Shown here piece after piece: positions 8,932 through 18,485 of a stretch of DNA of 64,000 nt. How positions within the stretch are numbered: the first letter of the stretch is position 1; each line of letters begins with the position of its first letter. The position numbers and the translations under genes were made by a program. The notes below the pieces were generated by a model. The model had not been told where the DNA came from and did not search any database. It saw only the letters and a program-made list of their open reading frames with translations. The stretch comes from Actinopolymorpha pittospori (GTDB lineage Bacteria; Actinomycetota; Actinomycetes; Propionibacteriales; Actinopolymorphaceae): assembly GCF_014873875.1 (NCBI RefSeq), contig NZ_JADBEM010000001.1:2542001-2606000 (forward strand). Reading direction: 5' to 3'.

Positions 8932-9501
8932 TCAGCTCGACGAGCTGTAGCCGTTCGTTGCGTCACGGGTCGTTCGCAGGCGTGCGTAGTAGACCATGCC
9001 TTCCCAGTCGGGCTGATCGTTTAGGGGGCGGTAGCCCGCCTTCGAGAGGCACCGGATCGAGGCTGCGTTCCTCCGGTCGACGCCGGCGACAAAGAGCCGG
9101 ATCTCGTGCAGCTCAGGAGCCTTCGTCACTATGTCCAGCAGGGCGGTGCCGTACCCCTGGTGCCGGAGTTCTGGACGGATCACGTACCCCAGGCTTGCGG
9201 TTGGCAGAGGAAGGGTGTCGATGACGCCCCGGCCGTTTTCGCCGCCCTCCCACTCAGTGAAGCGATCGAACGTTCCGCAGTCGATGTACTCGACAGGGCA
9301 CTGACCCTGCCACGCTAGCCATCGGTGCCTGCCCGTTTGGGTCTTCCCGCGGAAGGTCCCAAGCGGAAGGTCGGCGAGGTCGAGCATCTCCCGTGGCCAC
9401 GCAGGTCCGCCGAGCCATCGTTGGGTGTCGGCGTCGTGGAACCAAGGCTCTACCAGGTGTAGCTGCTCTCGTTCGAACGTCTTGAGCACGACCTTCGACA
9501 T
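8932..9501 (-). CDS. GNAT family N-acetyltransferase
   Basis: 189 aa from the ATG at 9501 (MSKVVLKTFEREQLHLVEPWF); the longer upstream open frame is arginine-rich and looks non-coding. The acetyl-CoA loop appears as LGYVIRPELRHQGYGTALLDIV, followed by IRLFVAGVDRRNAASIRCLSKAGYRP, the typical motif B of RimJ/RimL-like acetyltransferases. The substrate is unknown; relatives modify aminoglycosides, protein N-termini or small amines. It stands alone next to the IS630 element. Confidence 0.85.
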   Translation of the reverse strand: MSKVVLKTFEREQLHLVEPWFHDADTQRWLGGPAWPREMLDLADLPLGTFRGKTQTGRHRWLAWQGQCPVEYIDCGTFDRFTEWEGGENGRGVIDTLPLPTASLGYVIRPELRHQGYGTALLDIVTKAPELHEIRLFVAGVDRRNAASIRCLSKAGYRPLNDQPDWEGMVYYARLRTTRDATNGYSSSS

Positions 9502-10388
9502 TCCTTGATCATAGGAAAGCACACCCGAAGGCCGCCGTGACCAGCCCGCACTAAGCAGCCATGAACGGCGCCTCCCGTAGGCTGGCGGCGCCGGCCTTGG
9601 TGGGTCCTCCGCGACGGCCGTTAACGCCGGAGGAGCTGAAGGAGCGGATCCCGGCGGGCGGGGCGAAGCGGTTCGGGTCGCCGAGACGGCCGGGGATGTG
9701 TCTTCCCAGGACGGGTCTGCCGACCACGCCCGCCGCGCCGACCTATCCCTTACCGCGAAGTACCACCGCCTGATGACCCAGGCTGGCAAGCACCACACCT
9801 CCGCGCTCTGCCACCTCGCGGCCGTCGTAACCACTGCGGCCGGCTGCCGATGACTGAGCCGCCTACTTGGAGCGAAGTTCCTGGCTGAAGGCGGTTGTCC
9901 TGCTTGCCCCAAGCCCCCGCGCGCCGCGGAGGTGCGGCGTCGTGGACGGGAGGCCGCAACTTCTTCGACGGCGAGTACGCACTCGGCACGGAGATCCAGC
10001 TGGGCACTCATGGCGGTCGCCGGCAGCGGCTGGCTGGTCGCCGGCGGCGACCCAGGCCCCTCGGCAAAGGGGGGATCCGGCCAGCTCGTCGTTCACGTCG
10101 TCATCGGCGGGGCGGCTTTTGGTCGTCTGGTCGCGCACTTGGAGTCGTGCTGGCAATGAAGTGAAGAGGGACCGGAGTTGCACGCTCCCGTCCCTCCACG
10201 GCTCGGCAAGCACTAGGATTAACCTCAATGTTCCGAACCCTAGGTTGAACACTAGAAACGTACCTCAGGTCGGCTCAGCGCTCGCGCTCGACACGGGTGC
10301 GTGCGGTGTGGGGTGACGTAATTCAGGTCCGGTCGCTTCTCGTGCCGCTACACGTCGGTTACGCGACAGGAAGGGAATTACAGCCAAG
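9502..10388. other. Gap with only a weak transposase remnant
   Basis: Nearly 0.9 kb without an intact gene. Apart from the possible IS110-type fragment at 9720-9852, frames on both strands are arginine-rich chance frames. Probably decayed DNA between two accessory segments. Confidence 0.4.
9720..9852 (+). pseudogene. Possible IS110-type transposase C-terminal fragment
   Basis: One plus frame ending at the TGA at 9850-9852 reads DHARRADLSLTAKYHRLM, then TQAGKHHTSALCHLAAVVTT. A Y-R-L-M-x-x-x-GK followed by an Ala/His-rich hydrophobic stretch resembles the C-terminus of IS110/IS116/IS902 transposases. Nothing upstream in the same frame extends the match, so it is at best a short decayed piece. 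Confidence 0.3.
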
Positions 10389-10541
10389 ATGCGCAACACA
10401 GATCCGACACGGGCCGTCGCGCTCGTCGGAGCGGTAGCCGCGGCGGTAGCCAGTGGGAACCCATGGGTGTCCCTGCTCACTGGGGTGATCCTGGGCTTGG
10501 TGGTTAAGGATGACAACGATCGCGGCCACCTGACCACCTAA
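10389..10541 (+). CDS. Small membrane protein, 50 aa
   Basis: The ATG at 10389 follows AGGAAGGG about a dozen bases upstream. The product begins MRNTDPTRAVALVGAVAAA, continues through GNPWVSLLTGVILGLVVKD and ends at a TAA at 10539-10541. It has two short hydrophobic segments. Small proteins of this layout are common on actinobacterial plasmids and phages. It is followed 61 bases later by a small zinc-finger-like gene on the same strand, which supports a small transcription unit. No function can be assigned. Confidence 0.5.
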   Translation: MRNTDPTRAVALVGAVAAAVASGNPWVSLLTGVILGLVVKDDNDRGHLTT

Positions 10542-10602
10542 CCGGAGTGCGGCCTGTGTTCTCGCGAGCATGAGGCGGGGACACAGGCCGCCTGTTCGCG
10601 GC

Positions 10603-10869
10603 ATGTCAGACTCCGCTCCGTCCTTGGGGGCGGGCGACGTCCAGACGTTGATTGTCGCTGACGAGGCACACACCAAGGCCATGGCGCGGTACCGGAAGGC
10701 AGACGAGGATCGGCGTGCGAAGGACGAGGCCGCGTACGAGGAGGCTCAACTTCGTCGTGCGCTGGACATGAAGGTCCAATGCACGTTCTGCGGGTCCGAG
10801 TTCGGGAAGGTGTGCCGCGCCACAGGGAAGGGCCCGGGCCGTCTACACACCAGGCGTGTCGCCCGCTGA
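10603..10869 (+). CDS. Small zinc-finger-like protein
   Basis: 88 aa from the ATG at 10603 (MSDSAPSLGAGDVQTL). The middle is a strongly charged helix (about 30-58, rich in Ala, Arg, Glu, Lys). The end carries CTFCGSEFGKVCRATGKGPG then RLHTRR: a C-x2-C-x6-C...H pattern matching the short C-terminal zinc motif seen in many actinobacterial phage and plasmid proteins. It may bind nucleic acid, but the role is unknown. Together with the preceding 50-aa gene it suggests a phage- or plasmid-derived segment. Confidence 0.6.
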   Translation: MSDSAPSLGAGDVQTLIVADEAHTKAMARYRKADEDRRAKDEAAYEEAQLRRALDMKVQCTFCGSEFGKVCRATGKGPGRLHTRRVAR

Positions 10870-10962
10870 CCGTAGTTCCCGACGAGCCCGTTCCGCCTCC
10901 GCGCGACGATCCGGCTCGACCCGGATATTCAGTCGCCCAAAGTGACCTCGTAGTCTTTCCCT

Positions 10963-11517
10963 ATGACTCCGCAGCTGTGGGCAACGATCGCGGTGGCTGT
11001 GATCGGCGTTGCTGGCACGTTGGCTGCCGCTCTGCTCACCCAGACGAAGGCAGCAAATCTCGAACAACAACGGTGGAGCCGGGAAAGGGATCGCGAAGAA
11101 GCGCGGTATGAGATGGAACGTGCTCGGGATCACGAACTCTGGCTTCGCAATAATCGTCAGGAGATATACGCGGAACTAGTTCGTGCGAGTTCTCAATTCT
11201 TCGTCAGCCTTCCGGGGCCAGGTTTATTGGCGGATCGTTGCGAGGATACGACGTCTGAGATATACGTGGGGCGCGAAACATTCTTTGAGGTGCTGTACCG
11301 CGCAAGATTTATCGCGGGGCCCGCATTGCAAACGGTCATTCGTAGAGCGCTAGATAACGCGGAGAATGTAGGGCATGACCCATACTTCGGTGATCCGCCC
11401 AGGCAGCGCACATTCCAGTCCGAGATGATTCATGAGGCGTATGCCGTGACAAGGGAGCTTGAGGTCGCCGCCCGTGCCGAGTTGGGATTGCCTCCACCCG
11501 TTCAGGACAGCGAATAG
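10963..11517 (+). CDS. Membrane-anchored coiled-coil hypothetical protein
   Basis: 184 aa. Residues 4-26 form one N-terminal hydrophobic helix (LWATIAVAVIGVAGTLAAAL), directly followed by a charged coiled coil (about 30-75, RERDREEARYEMERARDHELWLRNN). The remainder is a helical cytoplasmic domain (YAELVRASSQFF, TFFEVLYRARFI). Proteins of this shape are frequent in actinobacterial genomes and unassigned. Codon usage is a little less GC-rich than its neighbours, suggesting acquisition. Confidence 0.7.
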   Translation: MTPQLWATIAVAVIGVAGTLAAALLTQTKAANLEQQRWSRERDREEARYEMERARDHELWLRNNRQEIYAELVRASSQFFVSLPGPGLLADRCEDTTSEIYVGRETFFEVLYRARFIAGPALQTVIRRALDNAENVGHDPYFGDPPRQRTFQSEMIHEAYAVTRELEVAARAELGLPPPVQDSE

Positions 11518-11825
11518 TGGTCGACTAATCCTTGGCACTATTCGAATCGGAACTGAAGTGCAAGGAAGGGGTTCCGTAGCGGCTGATGAGCCTCTTCCTT
11601 GGCTCTCGAAGCGCAGGCTACCAAGGTGACCCTTTCAAAGGGTACTGGAAACCGTCTAGGGTGAACGCTAGCCGGTGGCACCCGAAGTGGGCCCTGATCT
11701 GCGAAGACGCTGGGTCCGGTTCGCAGTCCACCGAGGCGACCGAGGCTGCCGACATCCGGTCCCCTGGGCCGAGCCTGGCCAGCGGTCATCGCGGCCGGCC
11801 ATCGTATGCCGGCCGGTGCAAGGGT
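11518..11825. other. Intergenic between convergent genes, nothing seen
   Basis: 308 bases between the coiled-coil protein gene and the minus-strand NUDIX gene. No gene, tRNA or strong terminator recognised. Confidence 0.4.
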
Positions 11826-12260
11826 CTAGTGCCAGTCCGTGGTCTGTTTCAGCGCAACATCGACGATCTTCGTGTGCGCATAGCGGGTGAGTTGGTCACG
11901 TGACACCCATGCGGCCATGTCCGAGGTGCCATCGACTTCGTAGCGCAGCTCGCCATCGACAATCTCGACGCGGTACATCACGTTCACGCTGTGGACCCGC
12001 TGTCCGGCAAGGGTGGTCCAGGTGTTGGAGTGGATGCCGATCAGGTTGCGTACCCGGGCCGCGTAGCCGGTCTCCTCCGCGAGCTCCCGGATGACGGCCT
12101 CTTCAGGGTGCTCGCCGTGCTCGACGCCGCCGCCGGGAAGAGTCCATGTCCCAGACGTGTAACGAGACAACAGAATCGAGCCACCGTCGGCGAGGCACAC
12201 GGCGTAGGCACCGATTCGTTGGATGCGCGGGCCTGATGATGTTTCGCCGGAAGATGGCAT
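11826..12260 (-). CDS. NUDIX hydrolase
   Basis: About 144 aa from the ATG at 12260 (MPSSGETSSGPRIQRIGAY); in-frame starts at 12272 and 12311 are possible but no start has a clear ribosome-binding site. The NUDIX box GGGVEHGEHPEEAVIRELAEETGY fits GX5EX7REUXEEXGU with all metal-binding glutamates. The LLSRYTSGTWTLPGGG lead-in is typical of MutT-like pyrophosphohydrolases acting on nucleoside diphosphates linked to another group. The substrate cannot be told. It lies downstream of the Rhs operon on the same strand but is about 220 bases away, so it is probably independent. Confidence 0.85.
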   Translation of the reverse strand: MPSSGETSSGPRIQRIGAYAVCLADGGSILLSRYTSGTWTLPGGGVEHGEHPEEAVIRELAEETGYAARVRNLIGIHSNTWTTLAGQRVHSVNVMYRVEIVDGELRYEVDGTSDMAAWVSRDQLTRYAHTKIVDVALKQTTDWH

Positions 12261-12480
12261 GATCAGGACCATACTGTGGTTGCTGGCGCTCCCGCGAGGC
12301 AGACGAACCAAACCTTCTCATCGGTAGGAACATGCGCCGTGATCACGACATGCTCGTCAGTGCTCCGCAGGTCGCTGGGCTCGGTCGTGCACGAGAACGG
12401 GTCCCGTACGAAGCGAGCCGGCTTCGACGGCGTGGAGGTGCCTGTCTACGGCGACCTGTTCAACGCAAAGCACATGGTCA

Positions 12481-15400
12481 CTACCAGTCGAACTCGTAGC
12501 CGATCAGGTCGGTCACTTTGTCGTAGGCCCACGAAGCGCCCTGGCCAATCTTTTTGCCGCCCCAGACCACGGGCTCTACGACCACCACGCCGACCGACGT
12601 CACGACTATGCCGGCCGTGTAGCCAGCGCCCGTGCGAATGATGCCGGGGTCGTCGCCCATGATGAAGTTTGTGACGCTGGCGCCGGCATGCCCGGAGGCT
12701 TGCCCCCAGCCGGTCTCCTTGGCGATCCAGCGGCTGGCGTTGTAGGAGACGGCGAACGTCCCGGTGGCCACCAGCGCGTAGGGGTTTGACGTCACCAGCA
12801 TCGTGACGCCGGTGGCGGTGTTCCCGCCGCTGCCGATCGCGTCGCGGGCATTGCCTTGCGACACGTCGTGTACGAATGTGTATCCGGAGACCACGGTCAG
12901 GCCAAGCCCACCGCTGTAGCGCGCGACCGTGCCTCCAAGCGCCATCATCGACGTCTCGGTGGTGAGCGCCCCGCCCAGGTACAGGGTTCCGCCGAAGGCC
13001 TCGGCTGTGCCGGCAGCCAACCCGACGCCCTTCACGTAGGGGTTGTCCACGTGCGCGGCCGCCCACAGGTTCAGTAGTGCGCCCGCTTTCATACCCAGCG
13101 CGGAGACGGTCCCCCAGGTCTGCACTGTCGGGATCTCGTGCTGGAACTGCACCGTCCCACCGGGGTTGGGATGGGTGTCCAGACCCCATGACTTGACGGG
13201 CATCCCGGCGAGCGAGGCCTGGCGCGCAAGGGTACGGGACCGCCCGACCCAGATGTCCTCGAAGACGTCGCGCGGCATGTTCTGGCCGGGGTTCTTGGCG
13301 TGCCACGCCTTTTCCAGGTCCTCGGCGTCGACGTGTAGCTTCGTCTGCTCCATGACCCAGCCCGGCGCCTGTTTCGCCTGCCCAAGCCCGACCTGACCGG
13401 ACCACAGGTTGTACTGACCCTGCAGCGGTCGTCCGCTCAAGTCCACCGGAGTGCTCGCCGCTCGGGCTGTGTAGAGCCCGGAGTTGACGGTCTGCTCAGG
13501 ACGGCTTTCCAACCCGTCCGGGTCGCGGAACAGTAGCGGGTTGTTCCTCGCGTAGGAGTAGAGGTTGCTGCCGTCGACGTATCCGCTGGGGTCGCGCTGC
13601 ATGAACCTGCCGAGCGTCGGGCGGTAGGTACGGAACACGAAGTCGTAGTCGTCGGTGTCGCCGAGCAGGCGCTTGCCCGCAAACCGGAAGGGGTTGTCGT
13701 CGCCGGCGGAGTGCTCGCTCTCGACGTTCCCGTACTCGTCGTAGCCGTAGAAGCTGCTCGGGGTCGGCCCATTGAAGGTGTAGCGGATCGAGCCGTCGGG
13801 GTCGGGTAGCAGGTAGAGGTCCTGGCCGCCGCCAGAGGAGGCCACGATCCCGTCCCGAGTGGTGTCGGTGACCACGCTGCGCACCAGCCCTGAGGCTGAG
13901 TACTCCTCAAGCGGGTTGTGCCCGTCGCCGATCGTGATCGCGAGTGCTGAACCCGATCGTCGTGCGCAGCGTCTGCCGAAGTAGTCCATGAACCACTCGT
14001 CCTCGTGGCCGTCTGCCTTGCGGATCACCTTTGTCAGCTGGTCGCGGTGGTCGTAGCCGAACTGGAAGGCGGCGTCCTCGGTCAGGTTGCCGTTGGCGTC
14101 ATAGGTCAACGCGTCCCCGCCGACCTCTTCGTACTGGTCCACCGGATTGGGCTGGTACGTCGTCGTGATGCCGCCGGTCGAGGTGACGAGCCGGTTGCCG
14201 GCAGGGTCCAGGTCGTAACCCGTCCCGGCGCCGGTCGGCACGGCCGCCATCAGAGCGTCGACCTCGGGCTGCCGATCGGGCAGCGGATCGGGCGGTGCGA
14301 CGGGAGGCGGTGCGATACCGGACAGGTCGACCAGAGCCGGGGTGTTGGAGGCGCGGGTCTCGACCAGACGGGACAGAGTATCGTAGCGGTAGCTGCGCAT
14401 GCCTGCGAAGTTGGCTCCTGTCTCGGTCCGCTGGCGCATCTGTCCGGCACCGTCGTACAGCATCTGGCTGGTGAGCAGCGGTACGCCGCCGGCCTGGTGC
14501 TCGACCTGGACGATCCTGCCGCTGACGTCGTACGCGAAGGAAGTCGACGTCCCGTTGCCGCGGGTCATGCGGCCCAGTTGGAGGCCCTCGAATTCGAAGC
14601 CGGCGATGACGCCGGAGTCCGGGGACTGGGAGTCGCCCGGATAGTCGGCGCCGCGGGCCAGCTGCCGAATCTCCTCGACCCGGTCCAGGCGGTCCCGTGC
14701 GTAGACAATGTCCCGGCCGTTGGGATAGATCATCCGGGTGAGGGCACCGGTTGCGGAGTACTCCCGCCGCAGCACAAACTGCCGTGCCGGATCGGCTCCG
14801 GTGGCCGCGGTGACTCGGGTGGACTCCTCTAGCACGCGGTCTATGGAGTCGTAGCCGAACTCGCGGACGATGAAATCGTTCTCCGCACGTCGGAACCTGC
14901 CGAGCCCGTCGTAGTCGGCCCGGTAGCTCGTCGCACCAGCGAAGTCCGCTTCCGGCCCTAGGCCCGTCGAATCGACCTCCATCCGCGTGGGTCGTCCGAG
15001 CAGGTCCCACTCCAGCGCGCGCCGCAGCCCGTTGCGGTCCGTGTGGCCGACCAGGTTCCCTGCCCGGTCGTAGATCGACGAGTCCGACGTGCCGTCGGGT
15101 AGCACGGTGCCGACTGGGCGACCAGCCGAGTCGTAGCGGTAGCTGGTGACCCGGCCAAGCGCATCGATGTGGCGGGTCCGGCGGTCGTCGAGGTCGTACT
15201 CGAAAGAAGTGACCACGGGCTGCGGCTGGTCACCAGGCTGCGGTGGCGGCAGTAGCTGCCGGCTCCCCACGAGTCGACCGAATACGTCGTAGGTGTTGTG
15301 GCTCTCGTTGCCGAGCTGGTCGATCACCGTGACCGGGTGGCCGCGGCTGTCGTATCGATAGCGCACGCGGCCCGTAGACGTACGATGCTCGGCCACACGG

Positions 15401-18400
15401 TTCAGCTCGTCGTAGTCGATGACCTCGGCGAAGTGTCGAGAGGCCACGACAGCACCGGCGGCGTCCAGCGTCACCTCCCGCCGGTCGACGCGCAGGACGT
15501 TGCCCTCCTTGTCGTGACGGAACCTCAGCTCGTTCCCGTGCGGATCAACCGTACGCACGAGCCTGCCGAGCAGATCGTGCTCCGCGAGGGACTCGCGGCC
15601 GGCCTGGTCGACCACCTTGGTCAGGTTGCCGACGTTGTCATAGAAGTACTGGACGGTTAGCAGGTCACCCGGCCCACTAGTCACGAAGGCGTCTTCGAGC
15701 TCCGCCTCGCTCACGGTTGGCGGGGGCTCGGCGAACCTGTTCACCCCCGCGACAACCAGTCGGCCGAGCTCGTCGTAGCCGAACTCCCTGCGGGCCAGCA
15801 GCACGAACCGGTCGGCGCCCGCCCGCTCGTAGCGGCACTCGACGACGAGGTTTCCTATCTTGTCGAAACGGCGGCGGACGCGATTGCCCAGCGCGTCGCG
15901 GGTATCTACCAGACGCCCGAGCGCGTCGTATCCCAGGTCGGTCGCCGCACCGCGTGGGTCGACCAGCCGCACCAAGCGGGCATCGGCGTCGAAGAAGCTC
16001 CGGGTCACGGCGTGCACGCCGCCGACGTCGTCGACAGTTCGCGCGACCTGTGATCGCTCGTTGAAGTACATCTTCTGCTTGCGGCCGGTCGGATCGATCG
16101 TGAAGTACGCCCTGCCCGCGCGGTCGAAGAGTACGAAGGACCGCTTGAGAGTCCCACCGGCAGCAGCGCCGACCGTCTGGGCGGTCTGGTGCAGCTCCTC
16201 GTCGTAACGGTTGGCGATCACGGCGGACCCGTCGAGGGCGTTCGACTCGTTCTTGAGCTGCGTCTCCACCTTCTTGACGGCGCCGGTTCGGAAGTATTCG
16301 TAGCGCGTCTCGACGGAGAACGGTGCCGTGCTGGTGGACCGCACCACGCGTCCGAGTCTGTCGTACGCATACGCCGTGAAGAAGCGGTCGTCTCCGATGT
16401 CGAAGAACGGTGGACGGAACACTCGCGTGGCGCGGCCGAGAGGATCCCGCTCGTAGCCCTTGCTGATGGCGAGACCGGCCGCGTCGAACGTTGTCCTGGT
16501 GAGGAAGCCCTCCAGGACCCCGTCCGCTTGGCCGGCATAGGTGTTGACAACCTCGAGCCCGTTCGGCGCCACCATCCGAAGCCGCCGGCCGTGGTCGTCA
16601 TGGTCGGGGAACCGGGTCAGCACCGGCAGCGACGCGGTCCCGTCCGGGAGGGTCGGCGTCGGCATCTCGATCGACTCGAGGAGCGACCGGGGGCCCGTCG
16701 AGCCTGCGTCGGTGTAACCGAACCGGGTCAGCCTGCGCTCGTACTCCGCCCCCTCCGCGAACCCCGGGTCGGCGCTGCTGGTCACTCGCGGGTCCGAGAG
16801 GGTAACCGCCTGGGTGAACTCCGGTTCGTAGGTCATCTTCTGGATAACGTCGTCTGCGTCGGTCTGCACGATGTCGGGGAACACGCTCTGGGACCAAAGT
16901 CCCGCGGCGGCGCTGAGGTCGAGGATGTCGTGGTAGCTGCCGCGCTTCACCACCGCCAGGAGGTTGTCGAACTGGCGGCGCTCCCGCTCGGTCAGCTCGG
17001 GATCGGTCTCGGGCCGGTAGCCGTCGTCGGCTGGGAAGCGTCGCTCGTACAGCTCGCGTCCGTAGAGCATCTGGGTGACTACCCCGAGCGGGCTGACCAT
17101 GCCGACGAGGTTGCCGTCCGCGTTGTATCGGTAGTGGGAGGACACCAGCCGAGGAATACCGCCGATCCGTACGTACTCCTCTCGGAAGAGCATGTGTCCG
17201 AACCGGTTGAACAGGTAGCGGATCTGGCTCCCGTCCCGTTCGGTCACAACTGTCTGATGGGTGGGGCGCTCGTGCGAGGCGTAGGGAAACGGGAACTCCT
17301 CGAGAACGTCCTCGTAGTCGAACAGGACCTCGCCACCGCCCTGGCGTTGGCGCACGACGCGGCGGTAGCTGACCAGGCTGGGTACATCGCCGTACTCGTT
17401 CTCAAGATAGAGACGCCCGTCGGCGTCGAGTATCGAGACCAGCTGGTGCTGCTGGTCAGGGTCTCCGGTCAGCTCGGAGCTGTACTCATAGCGCGTCGTT
17501 GGCCCGGACACGGCCTCCTGCGGAGCCGGCGCTGTGACAGCGACGAGGTCGCCGAGGTCGTCGTACTCGTAACGCCACTGGCGGCCGGTGTGGTCGCGCA
17601 CGGCAACGATCCGGTCCTCCGTGTCGTAGCCGATGTCCACGACTCTCTGGGGGTGGTTGACCTCGACCCGGGTGAGGAGCCCGTCCGTGTAGCGCAGGCC
17701 GATGCGGTTGCCGAAGCGATCCGCCAGGCTCGCCGCAACGTGGACGAAGGGACCGAGCGTCGGATGTGGCTGGTAGTTGACCAGGTGACCGTCGGGCAAC
17801 CGGTGCACGAAGGAGGCCCCGGCTTCCAGCAGCACACCGGCGGCGCCGTCCACGGGCAGCCAGTACGCGTGTTGCTCGTGCCGACGGTAGGTCTCCTCGT
17901 GTACTCGGCCGTTGGATCGGCGGATGACCAGGCCGTCGCCGGACACCCGCAGCCAGAGGTTGTAGTTGTGGTCCCAGTTGGACCCGAGCGGCCCGCGGTA
18001 GGCGCACATCTGTGAGTAAGTCCTCGTGAGCGCGAAGTCCATTCCCGCGCCAGCGATCTGCATGTCGGTCGCTGCGTAGACGAAGTCGCCGTCGAACAGG
18101 TTCACCGGATCCGCGCCCTGCGCCACGTTGGCACCGACGCTGCTGGTGGCCGGCTCCGGACGGTTCAGCTGGTAGGAGTCCTGTGCCGCCGCGGCCGGGT
18201 TCGCCTGGATCTCCGCGAGGTGGTCGGACATGATCGTGTTGACCCGGTCGGCGAACTGGGTGTCACCGGTTGGCGAGCTGTACGGCAGCACGTCCGCGCC
18301 CTGAGCGACGAGGTTGTCGACGACCTCGCGCCACTGCGCCGCCAGCCGCTCATCGTCGTACGACTTCATCTCCTGCTCATCGGCCGGAGACACGCCGTAC

Positions 18401-18456
18401 ACGTTGCCGTTCTGGTCCGGGCTGGTGCTCGGATGTTCGTTCTCCTGGTCCGGCAT
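12481..18456 (-). CDS. Large Rhs/YD-repeat protein with hydrophobic C-terminal domain
   Basis: 1991 aa, start ATG 18456 after GGGGTGA. A short unassigned N-terminus (1-110) without signal peptide is followed by the DUF6531-type entry (DPVNLFDGDFVYAATDMQI). Then come some 1400 residues of YD repeats (DALGRLVDTRDALGNR, YDNVGNLTKVVDQAGRE and many more) that build the Rhs shell. The core ends with LGRFMQRDPSGYVDGSNLYSYARNNPLLFRDPDGLE at about 1610-1650, the usual boundary before a variable toxin tip. The 340-residue tip contains a charged part (1675-1755) and several Gly/Ala/Val-rich hydrophobic stretches (1770-1980) and ends GYEFDW. No nuclease or deaminase motif is seen; a membrane-active tip is an inference. 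It lies 29 bases after the companion gene, so the two form an operon. Confidence 0.9.
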   Translation of the reverse strand: MPDQENEHPSTSPDQNGNVYGVSPADEQEMKSYDDERLAAQWREVVDNLVAQGADVLPYSSPTGDTQFADRVNTIMSDHLAEIQANPAAAAQDSYQLNRPEPATSSVGANVAQGADPVNLFDGDFVYAATDMQIAGAGMDFALTRTYSQMCAYRGPLGSNWDHNYNLWLRVSGDGLVIRRSNGRVHEETYRRHEQHAYWLPVDGAAGVLLEAGASFVHRLPDGHLVNYQPHPTLGPFVHVAASLADRFGNRIGLRYTDGLLTRVEVNHPQRVVDIGYDTEDRIVAVRDHTGRQWRYEYDDLGDLVAVTAPAPQEAVSGPTTRYEYSSELTGDPDQQHQLVSILDADGRLYLENEYGDVPSLVSYRRVVRQRQGGGEVLFDYEDVLEEFPFPYASHERPTHQTVVTERDGSQIRYLFNRFGHMLFREEYVRIGGIPRLVSSHYRYNADGNLVGMVSPLGVVTQMLYGRELYERRFPADDGYRPETDPELTERERRQFDNLLAVVKRGSYHDILDLSAAAGLWSQSVFPDIVQTDADDVIQKMTYEPEFTQAVTLSDPRVTSSADPGFAEGAEYERRLTRFGYTDAGSTGPRSLLESIEMPTPTLPDGTASLPVLTRFPDHDDHGRRLRMVAPNGLEVVNTYAGQADGVLEGFLTRTTFDAAGLAISKGYERDPLGRATRVFRPPFFDIGDDRFFTAYAYDRLGRVVRSTSTAPFSVETRYEYFRTGAVKKVETQLKNESNALDGSAVIANRYDEELHQTAQTVGAAAGGTLKRSFVLFDRAGRAYFTIDPTGRKQKMYFNERSQVARTVDDVGGVHAVTRSFFDADARLVRLVDPRGAATDLGYDALGRLVDTRDALGNRVRRRFDKIGNLVVECRYERAGADRFVLLARREFGYDELGRLVVAGVNRFAEPPPTVSEAELEDAFVTSGPGDLLTVQYFYDNVGNLTKVVDQAGRESLAEHDLLGRLVRTVDPHGNELRFRHDKEGNVLRVDRREVTLDAAGAVVASRHFAEVIDYDELNRVAEHRTSTGRVRYRYDSRGHPVTVIDQLGNESHNTYDVFGRLVGSRQLLPPPQPGDQPQPVVTSFEYDLDDRRTRHIDALGRVTSYRYDSAGRPVGTVLPDGTSDSSIYDRAGNLVGHTDRNGLRRALEWDLLGRPTRMEVDSTGLGPEADFAGATSYRADYDGLGRFRRAENDFIVREFGYDSIDRVLEESTRVTAATGADPARQFVLRREYSATGALTRMIYPNGRDIVYARDRLDRVEEIRQLARGADYPGDSQSPDSGVIAGFEFEGLQLGRMTRGNGTSTSFAYDVSGRIVQVEHQAGGVPLLTSQMLYDGAGQMRQRTETGANFAGMRSYRYDTLSRLVETRASNTPALVDLSGIAPPPVAPPDPLPDRQPEVDALMAAVPTGAGTGYDLDPAGNRLVTSTGGITTTYQPNPVDQYEEVGGDALTYDANGNLTEDAAFQFGYDHRDQLTKVIRKADGHEDEWFMDYFGRRCARRSGSALAITIGDGHNPLEEYSASGLVRSVVTDTTRDGIVASSGGGQDLYLLPDPDGSIRYTFNGPTPSSFYGYDEYGNVESEHSAGDDNPFRFAGKRLLGDTDDYDFVFRTYRPTLGRFMQRDPSGYVDGSNLYSYARNNPLLFRDPDGLESRPEQTVNSGLYTARAASTPVDLSGRPLQGQYNLWSGQVGLGQAKQAPGWVMEQTKLHVDAEDLEKAWHAKNPGQNMPRDVFEDIWVGRSRTLARQASLAGMPVKSWGLDTHPNPGGTVQFQHEIPTVQTWGTVSALGMKAGALLNLWAAAHVDNPYVKGVGLAAGTAEAFGGTLYLGGALTTETSMMALGGTVARYSGGLGLTVVSGYTFVHDVSQGNARDAIGSGGNTATGVTMLVTSNPYALVATGTFAVSYNASRWIAKETGWGQASGHAGASVTNFIMGDDPGIIRTGAGYTAGIVVTSVGVVVVEPVVWGGKKIGQGASWAYDKVTDLIGYEFDW

Positions 18457-18485
18457 GTCGCATCACCCCGCGGCGGCTCGGCGTT

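Noticed and set aside
12312..12480. Plus-strand piece RAGFDGVEVPVYGDLF near 12415-12470
   Set aside because: Superficially like a TIM-barrel fragment, but no start, no neighbouring motif and only about 40 residues; also considered and rejected as an Rhs immunity gene.
14005..14832. Plus-strand frame of 275 codons
   Set aside because: Antisense to the Rhs gene, no start signal and no family motif.
16189..18015. Long plus-strand frame of 608 codons
   Set aside because: It lies antisense to the Rhs gene in register; its composition (Val, Gly, Arg, Leu-rich, no motifs) is that of a mirror frame of high-GC coding DNA.
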